Assembly (NCBI GenBank): GCA_027484685.1
Contig: JAIXSO010000019.1
Span: 1-64,000 of the forward strand
From: Bacteroidota bacterium
Lineage (GTDB): Bacteria; Bacteroidota; Bacteroidia; UKL13-3
Length of the DNA: 64,000 nt
Direction: 5' to 3'
Of the stretch, positions 31,756 to 42,000 are shown piece by piece. The number at the start of each line of letters is the position of its first letter. Within the stretch, counting starts at the first letter, position 1. The position numbers and the translations under genes were made by a program. Below the pieces are notes generated by a model. It did no database searches. It saw only the letters and a program-made list of their open reading frames with translations, and had not been told where the DNA came from.

Positions 31756-33768
31756 TTACCAAATACTCACTCTTAAACTATCTGGCAAATACATTTTATC
31801 AGTTGGTTTAACATTCCAAACTTCATAAAATGAAGGCACACTTTGAAACACACCATTTACTCTGTATTTAGCAGGTGAATGAACATCTGTCATAAGCCTA
31901 TTTCTTAGTTGCTCATTGCGTTGATGGCCTAACCAACCCAAGGCATAACCCATAAAGAAACGTTGAGCAGGTGTATATCCATTAATTGTTTTATTTTGTT
32001 TGTAACAATCTGTTTTAATAAAAGCATCCCAAGCTAAAACAGCTCCACCTAAATCTGCAATATTTTCGCCTAAAGTAGCTTCTCCGTTAATATATAAATT
32101 ATCAATAGGATTAAACTGATTGAATTGATTGATCATTTTTTGAGCACGTTCGGTAAACTTTTTACCATCCTCTACCGACCACCAATTGGTTAAATTTCCA
32201 ATTTTATCAAATTTGCGCCCCTCATCATCAAAACCGTGAGTAATTTCGTGACCAATGGTTGTTGCGCCTGCATATCCATAAACAACAGCATCATCTACTT
32301 CTTCATCTTTAAAACCGGGTATGGCAAATATAGCCGCAGGCAATACTATTTCATTTAAACTAGGATTGTAATAAGCGTTATACGTTTGAGGGGTCATGTC
32401 CCAAGTTTCTTTATCAACTGGTTTACCAATTTTATTCATTTCATAGTTATGCCACCATTGGCTGGTTCTTAACATATTTTGGGCATAACCGTCATCTTGA
32501 ATTTCTAATGTACTTAAATCTTTCCATTTATCAGGATAACCCACTTTTTTATTAATGGCTGCTAATTTATCAATAGCTTTAACTTTGGTTTCAGCACTCA
32601 TCCATGCTAATTTTTTTATTCTATTTTCAAGCGAAGCTTTGATGGCATCTACCAAATCAGAATAACGTTTTTTAGCTTTGTCATTAAAATATTCTTTTAC
32701 ATATAGTTGGCCCAAAAGCTCACCCATTACACTTTCTTCTTCGGCTAAAACCCTTTTCCAACGAGGCTTTTGCTCACTTGCTCCACTAAATACTTTGTTA
32801 AACTCAAAACTTGCATTTACAAAACTACTAGGTAAATAATCGGCCATGTCGCTTACTAAATTAAAAGTAAGGATGGCTTTAATAGTTGGTAAATTTTGAG
32901 GTGTAAAAATTTTATCGAACGATTGGTAGTATTCAGGTTGGCCTAATATTACTAAATCAATATTCTTAGCATTTATTTTGTTTACAAACGCCTTTAAGTC
33001 AATATTTTTTGAGTATTTAGCAAATTGACTTAAACTCATTTTATAGTAATTCTTTTCCGAATCGCGGGTAGCAGCAAGTGTTCTATGTGTTTTAGCTATT
33101 TGAGTTTCTAAAGCCAATATTTTTTGCGCATCGCCTGAATAATTAACCAATTTGAATAATTGGTTGATGTAATTAATATATGCTGTTCTTATTTTTTGAT
33201 TTTCTTTATCATTATTTAAATAATACTCGCGTTCCGGTAAATTAATACCTGCTTGCCAAAACTTTAATAAAACTAGGCTACTATTTTTATCATCTTGTGC
33301 TACATAACTGCCGATAAATTGGTTGATTCCATTTTTGTTTAATAAAGCCATGCAATTAACCAAATCAATATTTGTTTTGATGGCATTTATTGAATCTAGC
33401 AAAGGTTTAATAGCTGTAATTCCAAATTTTTCAATGGCTACTGTATCCATTGCGGTGCGCCAAAAACTTCCAATTTTTTGAGAAACGCTGCCTTTTACAG
33501 CCTTTTCTTTAGCTGCATCTTCATTTATTTTTCTTAAACGCTCGTAGTTTTCTTTATAAACCAAATTACCAATTCCCCATCCACTTTCTTCAGCAGGAAT
33601 TGGATTGTTTTTAATCCAAAGGCCATTGGCGAATGCAAAAAAATCATCTTGAGGACGAATTGATGTATCTGCATTAGAAGCTACTACATCATTTTTAATT
33701 TCAGTTTTGTGTTCATTACCACAGGCTATAAGAACCAGTAAAACTGATGAATAGAAATATTTTTTCAT
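31756..33768 (-). CDS. M13 family zinc metallopeptidase (neprilysin/PepO-like) lipoprotein
   Basis: 670 residues with a lipoprotein signal (LVLIACG, Cys16). The M13 N-terminal domain covers residues 40-420; the catalytic domain holds the zinc motif GHEITHGFDDEGRKFD near 512-527 and the third ligand region NGEATLGENIADLGG near 561-575. Family length and order match. It is anchored to the outer or inner membrane facing outward and cleaves short peptides. The C-terminus ends SLRVSIW rather than the classical CxxW. It is transcribed alone. Confidence 0.9.
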   Translation of the reverse strand: MKKYFYSSVLLVLIACGNEHKTEIKNDVVASNADTSIRPQDDFFAFANGLWIKNNPIPAEESGWGIGNLVYKENYERLRKINEDAAKEKAVKGSVSQKIGSFWRTAMDTVAIEKFGITAIKPLLDSINAIKTNIDLVNCMALLNKNGINQFIGSYVAQDDKNSSLVLLKFWQAGINLPEREYYLNNDKENQKIRTAYINYINQLFKLVNYSGDAQKILALETQIAKTHRTLAATRDSEKNYYKMSLSQFAKYSKNIDLKAFVNKINAKNIDLVILGQPEYYQSFDKIFTPQNLPTIKAILTFNLVSDMADYLPSSFVNASFEFNKVFSGASEQKPRWKRVLAEEESVMGELLGQLYVKEYFNDKAKKRYSDLVDAIKASLENRIKKLAWMSAETKVKAIDKLAAINKKVGYPDKWKDLSTLEIQDDGYAQNMLRTSQWWHNYEMNKIGKPVDKETWDMTPQTYNAYYNPSLNEIVLPAAIFAIPGFKDEEVDDAVVYGYAGATTIGHEITHGFDDEGRKFDKIGNLTNWWSVEDGKKFTERAQKMINQFNQFNPIDNLYINGEATLGENIADLGGAVLAWDAFIKTDCYKQNKTINGYTPAQRFFMGYALGWLGHQRNEQLRNRLMTDVHSPAKYRVNGVFQSVPSFYEVWNVKPTDKMYLPDSLRVSIW

Positions 33769-33834
33769 GAATTAACTTAAATAAAGTTTGCTAAAATAAG
33801 TTAATTTATGTTAAATTATTTACCGCTAAAAAAA

Positions 33835-34308
33835 TTAGTGCACAATTTTGTTAGCACAATAACTACTTGCAAATGCATTGGGCTTGGCTTGAAACTTAAA
33901 ACCCATACCAATTATATAGCCCATTGCTTCGCTTAAAGCAGAATTTGATTTAAACTGAGGATTGGTGTTAATATCTGCGTGCACTTCCATATCGACATCG
34001 TAAAGTTCTAATAACGGGCAAATTTCATATGCTATGGCAATTGAGCGTGAAACTTCATTTAACATACGTTCTTTAATACCAAAAACCTGTTTAGTTTTTT
34101 CAGAGTTTATAAGCATAAATCCACCACGCTCCTCTCTAACAAAAACTATTACCGTAGCAAACTCTGTAATATTATGAGTAACCTGACTATCGGTACCAAT
34201 GCAAACTTTTAGTTTATTGCCAGCTTCTGTTTCTAGTACAATAATACGTTCTACTTCATCCAGAATAGGGATATTGATTTTTTCACCATTTAATTTACGC
34301 CATTCCAT
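33835..34308 (-). CDS. YkuK-type RNase H-like protein (DUF458)
   Basis: 157 residues. KVCIGTDSQVTHN near residues 33-46 carries the first acid of an RNase H fold; TKQVFGIKERMLNEVSRSI and MEVHADINTNPQFKSN near 107-122 hold further conserved acids and Asn/Ser residues, as in the YkuK (DUF458) family. These are predicted nucleases or nucleic-acid binders related to RNase H; activity is not established. Cytoplasmic. It sits alone between the M13 peptidase and a transglutaminase-like gene. Confidence 0.7.
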   Translation of the reverse strand: MEWRKLNGEKINIPILDEVERIIVLETEAGNKLKVCIGTDSQVTHNITEFATVIVFVREERGGFMLINSEKTKQVFGIKERMLNEVSRSIAIAYEICPLLELYDVDMEVHADINTNPQFKSNSALSEAMGYIIGMGFKFQAKPNAFASSYCANKIVH

Positions 34309-34392
34309 AATTAATAATGTTTAACAAATAAACTAAAAAAACTTCTTAATTGTTTCACTAAATAATACAATAACAATAAGTTAATGTATTAC

Positions 34393-35604
34393 TTATTTAA
34401 CTTTGGGAAGGTATTCATACACTACCTGAAATGGTGTTTTTGAAAGTTCAGATGAAATTTGACCAATTAACAAATTTTCTGATTGAGGTGTAGGATCGCA
34501 AATGGAGTAATTTCTACCATTATAAACAATTGGAGTTCCTTCTGGACTATCAAATTGAACTGCTATGGTAATATGAGTTGGATATAAAACTGCAATCATT
34601 GGTAAATTGTAAATTTCTTTTACTAAATAAAAAAACAATGCAGCTCTATCATCACAGTCGCTATGCTCATAAAGCAATGTCTGCTCGGGCGTTAAGCGTT
34701 TTTCTTTACCAAAATTATCAATATCGTTTTCATATAAAAATGCATAACGTGTAAAGTTCATCAAATAGTCAATACCTTCTTTTTGGTTCAAAGTTTTTAT
34801 ATTTTCACTTAAAAACGGAATCAATGAACTATAAGTTTCTTTGCTTAAAGGTATATTGAAATACGATTCAAAATCAACAACTGGGTAGTTTTTAAAAATT
34901 TGTTGTACTTGATTGTTTAACCTAACTTTAAATAGATATGTTTTTTGCTTGTATTCAAAGCTAATTTGCTTTTCCGAGTATGTGTTTGCGGCAAAATTAG
35001 GCAACTGTGTTACTTTATATGAAAACGGATTAACAGCACCTTCTACTTGAATATCAATGGTTTTAACATGATCCTTTTCAAAATTTATTTTACCAAAGTC
35101 GTGGTAATTTAAGCATACATATTGTTTACTGTTCTTAATGAAATAAGGAATGTCGTATACGTTTTCATCAGAATTTATGTAAAACAATAAACCTTTTTTA
35201 CTGGTAATTAATTGTACATCAAAACCAGATTTAGCCATAAAATACCATTTAAAAACAGTGTAAGCATTATAGTTACTCACTTTAGTACATAAACTATTGG
35301 CAGTTCTTCTAACTAATTGATAATAAACCCAATCATTTAAGTTCTTTTCTATTTTATAAGCAATTAAATTATCAATTATATACTGGTATGTTCCATTATT
35401 TATTTGGTTGTAAAATGCTAAAACCGACCCATTTGCTACTTCTACTTTATCAAAATGAGTTTGCTTGTTTTCATACTTAAAAGTTACAGTATCGCCATAA
35501 AACTCAAACTTTAATTGATTTGAGTTTTTTATTTGACCTATTGTTTCATTTTTAAATAAAACAACAAGCGCAATGGCAAATAATATGTAAACTTTGTTTT
35601 TCAA
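34393..35604 (-). CDS. Exported transglutaminase-like protein
   Basis: 403 residues. The start is TTG at 35604 (no in-frame ATG fits), followed by a signal peptide (VYILFAIALVVLF). Residues 20-270 are beta-rich and unrecognised. The C-terminal part has the papain-like transglutaminase triad: Cys in HSDCDDRAALFFYLVKEI near 317-334, His in YPTHITIAVQF near 344-354 and Asp in ICDPTPQSE near 370-378. Such domains act as cysteine peptidases or amidases on cell-surface proteins, or have lost activity; the triad here is intact. Extracytoplasmic. No operon partner. Confidence 0.65.
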   Translation of the reverse strand: MKNKVYILFAIALVVLFKNETIGQIKNSNQLKFEFYGDTVTFKYENKQTHFDKVEVANGSVLAFYNQINNGTYQYIIDNLIAYKIEKNLNDWVYYQLVRRTANSLCTKVSNYNAYTVFKWYFMAKSGFDVQLITSKKGLLFYINSDENVYDIPYFIKNSKQYVCLNYHDFGKINFEKDHVKTIDIQVEGAVNPFSYKVTQLPNFAANTYSEKQISFEYKQKTYLFKVRLNNQVQQIFKNYPVVDFESYFNIPLSKETYSSLIPFLSENIKTLNQKEGIDYLMNFTRYAFLYENDIDNFGKEKRLTPEQTLLYEHSDCDDRAALFFYLVKEIYNLPMIAVLYPTHITIAVQFDSPEGTPIVYNGRNYSICDPTPQSENLLIGQISSELSKTPFQVVYEYLPKVK

Positions 35605-35706
35605 TATTGATTATCAGGATACCCACAAATATAAAAATAATTTAACAATTTGGTAACATAAAACTAAAATATTTATAAATTTATGATAATCAATGTATTT
35701 TAAAAA

Positions 35707-36510
35707 CTACACTTTAATAGCTTTAATTGAATATACCATTGGTATAGAACTAGTTAAGTGAGCAATCTTAAATTTACCTTTTTTAAATTCAACAGTATTT
35801 TTAAAACAATTGTATGGAGAATAATCAAATTCATTAAAAGCAGCTATTTGCAAATTATTATTTAACAGGCTGGTAAACACTTCACTTAAAGCATGGTTCC
35901 ACGAAACATCTTGTAATTCAATATTTGAATCGGGTTTTGCGTATGTTCCACCAACTGTTTCAACTATTGGCCCAAAGTTAAAATAACTATATCCAATACT
36001 TTTAAAATCATAATCAAACATCCAAACTACTGGATGAAATTCAGCAAAAATCAATTCGCCTCCTGGCTTTAAAAAGTGTTGAACCACATTGGCCCATTTA
36101 TTTAAATCAGGAAGCCAACCTATAGTTCCATAAGTAGTAAATACAATATCGAATTTTTCGTTTAAATGGTTTGGCAAATCATAAATATCGCAACAAATAA
36201 AATTAGCATCCAATTGCGTTTCAAGTGCTAATTTATTGGCCATTTCAATAGCTTTATCTGATAAGTCAACACCAGTAACCTTTGCACCTAAATGAGCTAT
36301 TGAAAGTGTATCTTGTCCAAAATGACATTGTAAATGTAAAACCGTTTTGCCTTTAATATTTTTAGGCAACAGATTTGTTTCTATTTCTTTTAACGATGAT
36401 TTTGTTTTAACAAATTCATTCCAATTATAAAAATCAGAATTAACATGAAATTCTGTTCTTGCATTCCAAGCAGCTTTATTTAATATGATATAATTGTTTT
36501 CTATGTCCAT
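35707..36510 (-). CDS. Class I SAM-dependent methyltransferase
   Basis: 267 residues. SAM-binding motif I VLHLQCHFGQDTLSIAHLGA near 55-74, motif post-I VTGVDLSDKAIEMA near 76-89, motif II region FDIVFTTYGTIGWLPD near 118-133 and the LKPGGELIFAEFHP strand near 148-161. It belongs to the UbiE/COQ5-like (methyltransferase type 11) group; the substrate is unknown. HFGQDTLS replaces the usual GxGxG, as in a common Bacteroidota subfamily. Cytoplasmic, monocistronic, divergent from lepA. Confidence 0.85.
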   Translation of the reverse strand: MDIENNYIILNKAAWNARTEFHVNSDFYNWNEFVKTKSSLKEIETNLLPKNIKGKTVLHLQCHFGQDTLSIAHLGAKVTGVDLSDKAIEMANKLALETQLDANFICCDIYDLPNHLNEKFDIVFTTYGTIGWLPDLNKWANVVQHFLKPGGELIFAEFHPVVWMFDYDFKSIGYSYFNFGPIVETVGGTYAKPDSNIELQDVSWNHALSEVFTSLLNNNLQIAAFNEFDYSPYNCFKNTVEFKKGKFKIAHLTSSIPMVYSIKAIKV

Positions 36511-36635
36511 AAATTTCCATAAATAATAGTTATAAATTACTTCAAACTAACTAAAAAAAACTTACCAAAAATTAAATTTAAAACAATGTTTTTTCATTTT
36601 AAAAATTCAAACACAAATCACTAATATTGCAGTGA

Positions 36636-38423
36636 ATGGAAAACATACGTAATTTTTGTATTATAGCTCATATAGATCACGGCAAGAGCACATTAGCTGA
36701 CAGACTTTTAGAATATACCAAAACAACCAGCCAAAGAGATATGCAGGCACAGTTGTTAGATAATATGGATTTAGAGCGTGAAAGAGGGATTACCATTAAA
36801 AGTCACGCTATTCAAATGAAATATGAACAAGATGGTAAAAAATATATTTTAAATTTAATTGATACTCCCGGACACGTAGATTTTAGCTACGAAGTATCGC
36901 GTTCCATTGCAGCTTGTGATGGTGCATTATTAATTGTAGATTCAAGTCAAGGTATTCAAGCACAAACCATTTCAAATTTATATTTAGCCATTGAGCAAGG
37001 ATTGGAAATTATTCCAATATTAAATAAGATAGATTTGCCTAGCTCGATGCCTGAAGAAGTGAGCGATCAAATAATTGATTTAATTGGCTGTGATTACGAG
37101 GATATTTTAAGAGCTAGCGGAAAAACTGGCCAAGGTGTACATGATATTTTAAAGGCAGTTGTTAATAGGGTACCTGCACCAAAAGGAAATGAAAATGCAC
37201 CATTAAAAGCACTTATTTTTGATTCTGTATTTAATTCTTTTAGAGGAATTATTGCTTATTTTAGAATTTTAGATGGTGTAATTAAAAAAGGCGATAAAGT
37301 TAAATTTATGGCCACAGGAAAAGAATATTTTGCGGATGAAGTTGGTATTTTGGGTTTAGATATGGAACCTAGACCTGAAGTAAGAGCTGGGGATGTGGGT
37401 TATATTATTTCAGGAATTAAAGAAGCCCGCGAGGTAAAAGTGGGTGATACTTTAACAACTGTAGTAAACCCAACGGCTGAGATTATTCATGGTTTTGAAG
37501 ATGTAAAACCAATGGTTTTTGCCGGTATTTATCCGGTTGATACAGAAGATTTTGAAGAATTACGTGAAAGTATGTATAAGCTTCAATTGAACGATGCTTC
37601 ACTTACTTTTGAACCAGAAAGTTCTGCTGCATTAGGTTTTGGTTTCCGTTGTGGATTTTTAGGAATGTTGCACATGGAAATTATTCAGGAACGTTTGGAG
37701 CGCGAATTTAAAATGACAGTTATAACAACTGTTCCAAACGTAAGTTACCATGCTTACACTAAAAAAGGCGATATGATTGTGGTTAATAATCCAAGTGATT
37801 TACCAGATCCAAATCATATTGAATATGTTGAGGAACCATTTATTGCAGCAACCATTATTAGTAGTGCAGAATTTGTGGGTCCAATTATGAGTTTGTGTTT
37901 GGGTAAACGAGGCATGTTAAAAAGCCAAGTTTACTTAACTATGGATAGAGTTGAAATGAAATTTGATATGCCTTTGGCCGAAGTTGTTTTTGATTTCTTT
38001 GATAAGTTAAAAACCATTTCAAAAGGTTATGCATCTTTCGATTACCATCCAATTGGTTATGTGCAAAGCGATTTAGTAAAACTAGATATTTTATTAAATA
38101 AAGATAATGTTGATGCGCTTTCAGCTATTATTCATCGTGATAGAGCTTATGATTGGGGTAAAAAGATTTGCGAAAAACTGAAAGAATTAATTCCGCGTCA
38201 TCAATTTGAAATTCCAGTACAAGCTAGTATTGGTGCCAAAGTTATTGCCCGCGAAACCATTAAAGCATTGCGTAAAGATGTTACTGCAAAATGTTATGGT
38301 GGTGATATATCGCGTAAACGTAAATTATTAGAAAAACAAAAAGAGGGTAAAAAACGTATGCGCCAAGTTGGTAGTGTTGAAATTCCGCAATCAGCATTTA
38401 TGGCCGTTTTGAAACTTGATTAA
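36636..38423 (+). CDS. lepA: Elongation factor 4 (LepA)
   Basis: 595 residues, the family length. GTPase motifs: G1 [10 protein letters not shown] at 11-20, G2 RGIT near 51, G3 DTPGH near 77-81, G4 NKID near 131. Domains II, III and V follow with [17 protein letters not shown] near 336-352, and the LepA-specific C-terminal domain from about 485 ([20 protein letters not shown] near 561-580). It binds the ribosome and remodels stalled or mis-translocated elongation complexes. The initiating ATG at 36636 is 125 bases from the divergent methyltransferase start. lipB follows after 163 bases. Confidence 0.97.
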   Translation: MENIRNFCIIAHIDHGKSTLADRLLEYTKTTSQRDMQAQLLDNMDLERERGITIKSHAIQMKYEQDGKKYILNLIDTPGHVDFSYEVSRSIAACDGALLIVDSSQGIQAQTISNLYLAIEQGLEIIPILNKIDLPSSMPEEVSDQIIDLIGCDYEDILRASGKTGQGVHDILKAVVNRVPAPKGNENAPLKALIFDSVFNSFRGIIAYFRILDGVIKKGDKVKFMATGKEYFADEVGILGLDMEPRPEVRAGDVGYIISGIKEAREVKVGDTLTTVVNPTAEIIHGFEDVKPMVFAGIYPVDTEDFEELRESMYKLQLNDASLTFEPESSAALGFGFRCGFLGMLHMEIIQERLEREFKMTVITTVPNVSYHAYTKKGDMIVVNNPSDLPDPNHIEYVEEPFIAATIISSAEFVGPIMSLCLGKRGMLKSQVYLTMDRVEMKFDMPLAEVVFDFFDKLKTISKGYASFDYHPIGYVQSDLVKLDILLNKDNVDALSAIIHRDRAYDWGKKICEKLKELIPRHQFEIPVQASIGAKVIARETIKALRKDVTAKCYGGDISRKRKLLEKQKEGKKRMRQVGSVEIPQSAFMAVLKLD

Positions 38424-38432
38424 TTATTGAGG

Positions 38433-38582
38433 CAACTGGCGGCTGGCTTCTAGCCGCTAGTCTTTCATTATTAGATGGAAGGTTATGGCATAATAAAGAA
38501 ATTTAATATTCTACAAAAAATCAATTAACCAATACATTATAAATAAAAGCCAGAAGCTAGGGGCCAGAGGCAAAAAGCAAAA
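38433..38582. repeat. Short palindromic words between lepA and lipB
   Basis: GCGGCT GGCTTCT AGCCGC (38431-38455 region) forms a 6-bp hairpin just after lepA; GCCAGAAGCTAGGGGCCAGA (about 38551-38570) repeats the GCCAGAAGCT word in inverted sense. No T-run follows, so these look like REP-type words. Confidence 0.35.
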
Positions 38583-38586
38583 AAAC

Positions 38587-39285
38587 ATGGTAAAAACAAA
38601 CTTTATAGATTGGGGCTTAATTGATTACCAAGAGGCTTGGAATAAGCAAGAAGTTTTATTGAAACAAAAAGTAGATATAAAACTTGCTGAAAGAGATGTG
38701 CCCGATAATGAAAAAACGACCATTACCAACGAATTGATTTTTTGCCAACATCCTCATGTTTATACTTTAGGTAAAAGTGGTTCTCTCGATAATTTATTAT
38801 TAGATGAAACTGGCTTACAACAAGCCGAGGCTACATTTTATAAAATAAACAGAGGTGGAGATATAACTTACCACGGCCCTGGTCAATTAGTAGCTTACCC
38901 CATCATTGATTTAGAACAATTTTTTACAGACATTCATAAATACTTGCGTTATTTAGAAGAGGCAGTAATTAATACCATTGCTTTTTATGGAATTAAAGGA
39001 GGGCGCTACGAAGGCTACACAGGTGTATGGATAGATGCAGACAAACCCACTGCCAGAAAAATTTGTGCTATGGGTGTACGTTGCAGTCGTTGGATAACCA
39101 TGCATGGAATAGCATTGAATGTAAATACAGATTTGGGCTATTTTAAAAATATTGTTCCTTGTGGAATTGACGATAAAGATGTAACCAGTATTGCCAGAGA
39201 AATTGGGCACGAAGTTGATTTTAATGAAGTAAGCAAAATTCTAAAACATGAAATTGCAAAGCAGTTTGAAATGGATTTGAAATAA
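38587..39285 (+). CDS. lipB: Octanoyltransferase
   Basis: 232 residues. Conserved blocks: FCQHPHVYTLGKSG near 53-66, YKINRGGDITYHGPGQLVAY near 83-102 (lipB signature), CAMGVRCSRWITMHGIALNV near 161-180 with the catalytic Lys just before (ARKICAMG), and NIVPCGIDDKDVTS with the active-site Cys near 194. It transfers octanoyl from acyl carrier protein to lipoyl domains, the first step of lipoic acid synthesis, in the cytoplasm. The insertion sequence lies 24 bases after its stop codon, so the terminator may have been displaced. Confidence 0.95.
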   Translation: MVKTNFIDWGLIDYQEAWNKQEVLLKQKVDIKLAERDVPDNEKTTITNELIFCQHPHVYTLGKSGSLDNLLLDETGLQQAEATFYKINRGGDITYHGPGQLVAYPIIDLEQFFTDIHKYLRYLEEAVINTIAFYGIKGGRYEGYTGVWIDADKPTARKICAMGVRCSRWITMHGIALNVNTDLGYFKNIVPCGIDDKDVTSIAREIGHEVDFNEVSKILKHEIAKQFEMDLK

Positions 39286-39300
39286 TTGAGTTAACAATAT

Positions 39301-39309
39301 ATTGTATAT
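39301..39309. repeat. 9-bp target site duplication, left copy
   Basis: ATTGTATAT directly before the left IS end; repeated exactly at 40606-40614. Confidence 0.85.
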
Positions 39310-40605
39310 CATTAGCGTCCGAATATAATCAAAACAAAATCAATTGGTTACCATTTGTCTCATTTTGATTTTGTAATAGTGCATCTTGAAACAATTGATT
39401 TAGAGGGGTTTTGTTTAAAAGTGTCAAGCTTAAAATCTGTAATATTTGGTATTGAGTTAGTGGCGTTTTTAGTTTTTGTTTTACAATAGCTACCGTAACA
39501 AAAGTTATTATAGCAACATATACTTGAACCTTTACTGCATTTTCAGAGTGTCCCCAAAAAGATTTTATTTTTAGGTGTTGTTTAACCCACTTAAAGAACA
39601 ATTCTATTTTCCATCTATGCTTGTATAATAAAGCAACTTGTAGTGCAGTAATCTCAAAATTATTTGTTAGAAAAATAAAGGTTTTGTTAGTTTCTTTGTC
39701 AAAATATTTCACCCTTCTTAGTTTTTCTGGATATAGTTTTACAGCACAAGAGTTAACAAGTTTTATTGTTTGGTCATAGATTACTCCTGTTGTTTTATCA
39801 ACTTTTGCCGAATAAATTCTTCGGCATTTCATATTGGTTTTTGCTCGTGTTATGAAGTATGCAAATTGTTTATGAATATGGTAAAGCCTTGCATAATCTA
39901 CAAAGCCTCTATCCATCACATAAAAACCATTAACTTCAAATTCAATGTTATCTAACACATTTACCTCGTGTACTTGTCCGTCAGTAATATGAACGTAACA
40001 AGGAATTTCTGTTTTCAAATCCAACATGGTGTGCAACTTAATTGCAGCTTAATGTTTGCGGAATTTTGCCCACCAAAATATTTCTAAACACAAATCAATA
40101 GTAGTGGTATCAATGGCATAAATGGAGTTGTTTTCAAACACTGACAATACTTCATTAGGTAAAATATTTTTACGTGCTTGTGCAATAAGTAAATATGCAA
40201 AGTCTGCATAAATTAGCCAGTTACGTTTTTCGTTGGCATAAGCCAAATTTGATTTTGAAATACTATTACCAATTCCTAAATGATACCATTTCGTTTTTTG
40301 TGTTTGTAAACACAAAATTAAATCACTCAAACTATCTCGATTAGATAGTTGCCCAAACATCATACAAAGCAATTGATGCCAACATGTGAAATCTTTTATT
40401 TTATAGTTGCCATTATAACGGTCAACACATTTTTTAAAATCGTTTGAATCCAAAAAAGAAACAACCTGCGAAAAAACATACTTCCCTTCATTCATCATCC
40501 AATTTACACCAGTAAATTGAAATCGTTTGAATTTTATTTCGCTCGAGAAATCAGTAAAATCAATACCTTAAAAGCTTTTATTGTTTTGTCTTTAGGACGC
40601 TAATG
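39310..40605 (-). mobile_element. IS4 family insertion sequence, 1296 bp
   Basis: Bounded by perfect 11-bp inverted repeats CATTAGCGTCC (39310-39320) and GGACGCTAATG (40595-40605) and flanked by a perfect 9-bp target duplication ATTGTATAT. The 9-bp duplication and the encoded DDE transposase with HRWKIELFFKW (Y-(2)-R-(3)-E-(6)-K type) fit the IS4 group. The element lies in the lipB downstream region, on the minus strand. Its single gene is interrupted by one stop codon, so this copy cannot move on its own unless the stop is read through. Confidence 0.9.
39329..40498 (-). pseudogene. IS4 family transposase with an in-frame nonsense codon
   Basis: The reading frame starts MMNEGKYVFSQVVSFLD at 40498 and is continuous to 39329 except for one TAA at 40050-40052. 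Around it the protein reads FWWAKFRKH-stop-AAIKLHTMLDL, where related transposases have a Lys or Gly; a single base change would restore it. Residues before the stop carry the DUF4372-type N-terminal domain and the first catalytic Asp (YAIDTTTID). After it come the second Asp (YVMDRGFVDYARLYH) and the Glu in YKHRWKIELFFKWVKQHL. Full length would be about 389 residues. The catalytic triad is otherwise intact. Confidence 0.9.
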
Positions 40606-40614
40606 ATTGTATAT
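40606..40614. repeat. 9-bp target site duplication, right copy
   Basis: ATTGTATAT directly after the right IS end, identical to 39301-39309. Confidence 0.85.
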
Positions 40615-40687
40615 AAATTATTGTAGATTTTATTCATTCTTTAGATCCAAACATCAAATTTGTCCGTAAGTATGCTAAAAAAAATTT

Positions 40688-40891
40688 ATGGATAAAACAT
40701 TTTGCAGCCATTGTGCAGATAAATTGATACCAACTAGATTTGTATATTATAAACCAAAAGGTTTTTTAGGATTTTTAAGATCTGAGCGTTTTTGTTCTAA
40801 AAAATGTAGAGATAAATACGAATTTTACCATACAGACTACATTGAAACTTTAAAGAAAAACCTTCAATCTCAAGTTTTAATTAAATCGTAA
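40688..40891 (+). CDS. Small zinc-ribbon-like protein
   Basis: 67 residues. FCSHCADKL near residues 5-13 and RFCSKKCRDKYEFYH near 34-48 give a C-x2-C ... C-x3-C arrangement that should bind one zinc, as in treble-clef or zinc-ribbon proteins. It is basic and cytoplasmic. Short length and two well-placed Cys pairs make it a credible gene, although no family name can be given. It converges with the M23 peptidase gene (9 bases apart) and lies 74 bases from the IS target site. Confidence 0.6.
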   Translation: MDKTFCSHCADKLIPTRFVYYKPKGFLGFLRSERFCSKKCRDKYEFYHTDYIETLKKNLQSQVLIKS

Positions 40892-40900
40892 GGCTGGTAT

Positions 40901-41860
40901 TTATCTAAGCCTAATTTTCCTGCCCCTTTTAATTTTTGTTTTTGTAGATATTTTATTCAATCGAGCCAAACGTTTAACAGAAATACCATATTCTCTTGAA
41001 ATACGATATAACGTATCCCCTTTGCGAGCTTTAATATACTTAGGTGTCTTTATTTTAAGCTTGGCTGCTTTTACCTCGTATAAGTGTTTAAAACAGCTTT
41101 TATCTATTTGAAGAGAATCAGATAAAAGAGAACCCGAAGGGAAATAAACCACTTTGTTAGGATTTATTTTTTCACCCTTAAAACGTACTTCAAAATGTAA
41201 ATGAGGCCCTGTTGAACGGCCAGTGCTTCCTGCTAAACCAATAATATCTCCAGCATTAACATTTTGACCCACATAACATAATAATTGCGAAAAATGAGCA
41301 TAAAGTGTTTCTAAGCCATTATCGTGCCTAATAAGCACCATATAACCATAATCTGCACTACGTTTGGCAATTCTTATTACTCCTGCGAATGCAGCATAAA
41401 CTGGATCACCAACATCCATCCTAACATCTACCCCAAAATGAAATTTGGCCCTTCTCCCCCATCTTCTAAATCCAAAAGTAGAACTTAAATCGCCAATTGC
41501 AGGTGGATGAAAACCACAACCATCAGTTACCAAAGGAAGTACAATGGTATCTTCCATCAATTTTAAATCCTTTTTGTAAGGATTAATAACTACTGTATCC
41601 CAAAAATTATAATATTGATTTGCAGGTGCATTACTGGTATCAAAAACAAAATTACGAGGTCGTAAAAAATCCCAATATGGCCCATTAGATTCTACAATAA
41701 CGCTATCAAATTCAGCAGATTCTTCATCCTCTTCCTCTTCTTCTTCGTTTTCAATAACCTCGGTGGTATCGGGCGAAGTTATTTCTACTTGAGCCTTAAC
41801 ATAATTTGAAATAAAAAAACCAGAACTAAATATTAAAACTAAAAAAACTCTTTTTATCAT
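40901..41860 (-). CDS. M23 family metallopeptidase with C-terminal LysM
   Basis: 319 residues. Signal peptide 1-23 (IFSSGFFISNYVKAQ), then a very acidic stretch (ENEEEEEEDEESAEFD near 37-52). The M23 domain shows HFGVDVRMD near 139-147 (zinc His and Asp), RHDNGLETLYAHFSQL and GPHLHFEVRF near 215-224. A LysM repeat follows: KARKGDTLYRISREYGISV near 279-297. It binds and cuts peptidoglycan cross-links (endopeptidase) or acts as an EnvC/NlpD-like activator; zinc ligands are present, so activity is likely. Periplasmic or outer-membrane associated. Confidence 0.9.
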   Translation of the reverse strand: MIKRVFLVLIFSSGFFISNYVKAQVEITSPDTTEVIENEEEEEEDEESAEFDSVIVESNGPYWDFLRPRNFVFDTSNAPANQYYNFWDTVVINPYKKDLKLMEDTIVLPLVTDGCGFHPPAIGDLSSTFGFRRWGRRAKFHFGVDVRMDVGDPVYAAFAGVIRIAKRSADYGYMVLIRHDNGLETLYAHFSQLLCYVGQNVNAGDIIGLAGSTGRSTGPHLHFEVRFKGEKINPNKVVYFPSGSLLSDSLQIDKSCFKHLYEVKAAKLKIKTPKYIKARKGDTLYRISREYGISVKRLARLNKISTKTKIKRGRKIRLR

Positions 41861-42000
41861 TTATAAAATATAAATACCGCTAATACATAGCAGTACAGGT
41901 AAAACAATTTGAAATTTGCTTTGCTAAAGCAATTATATTTTACAAAAATAATAAAATGAACTGGCTAAAATAGCAATGGTATAAATTGTGAGTATAAAAA

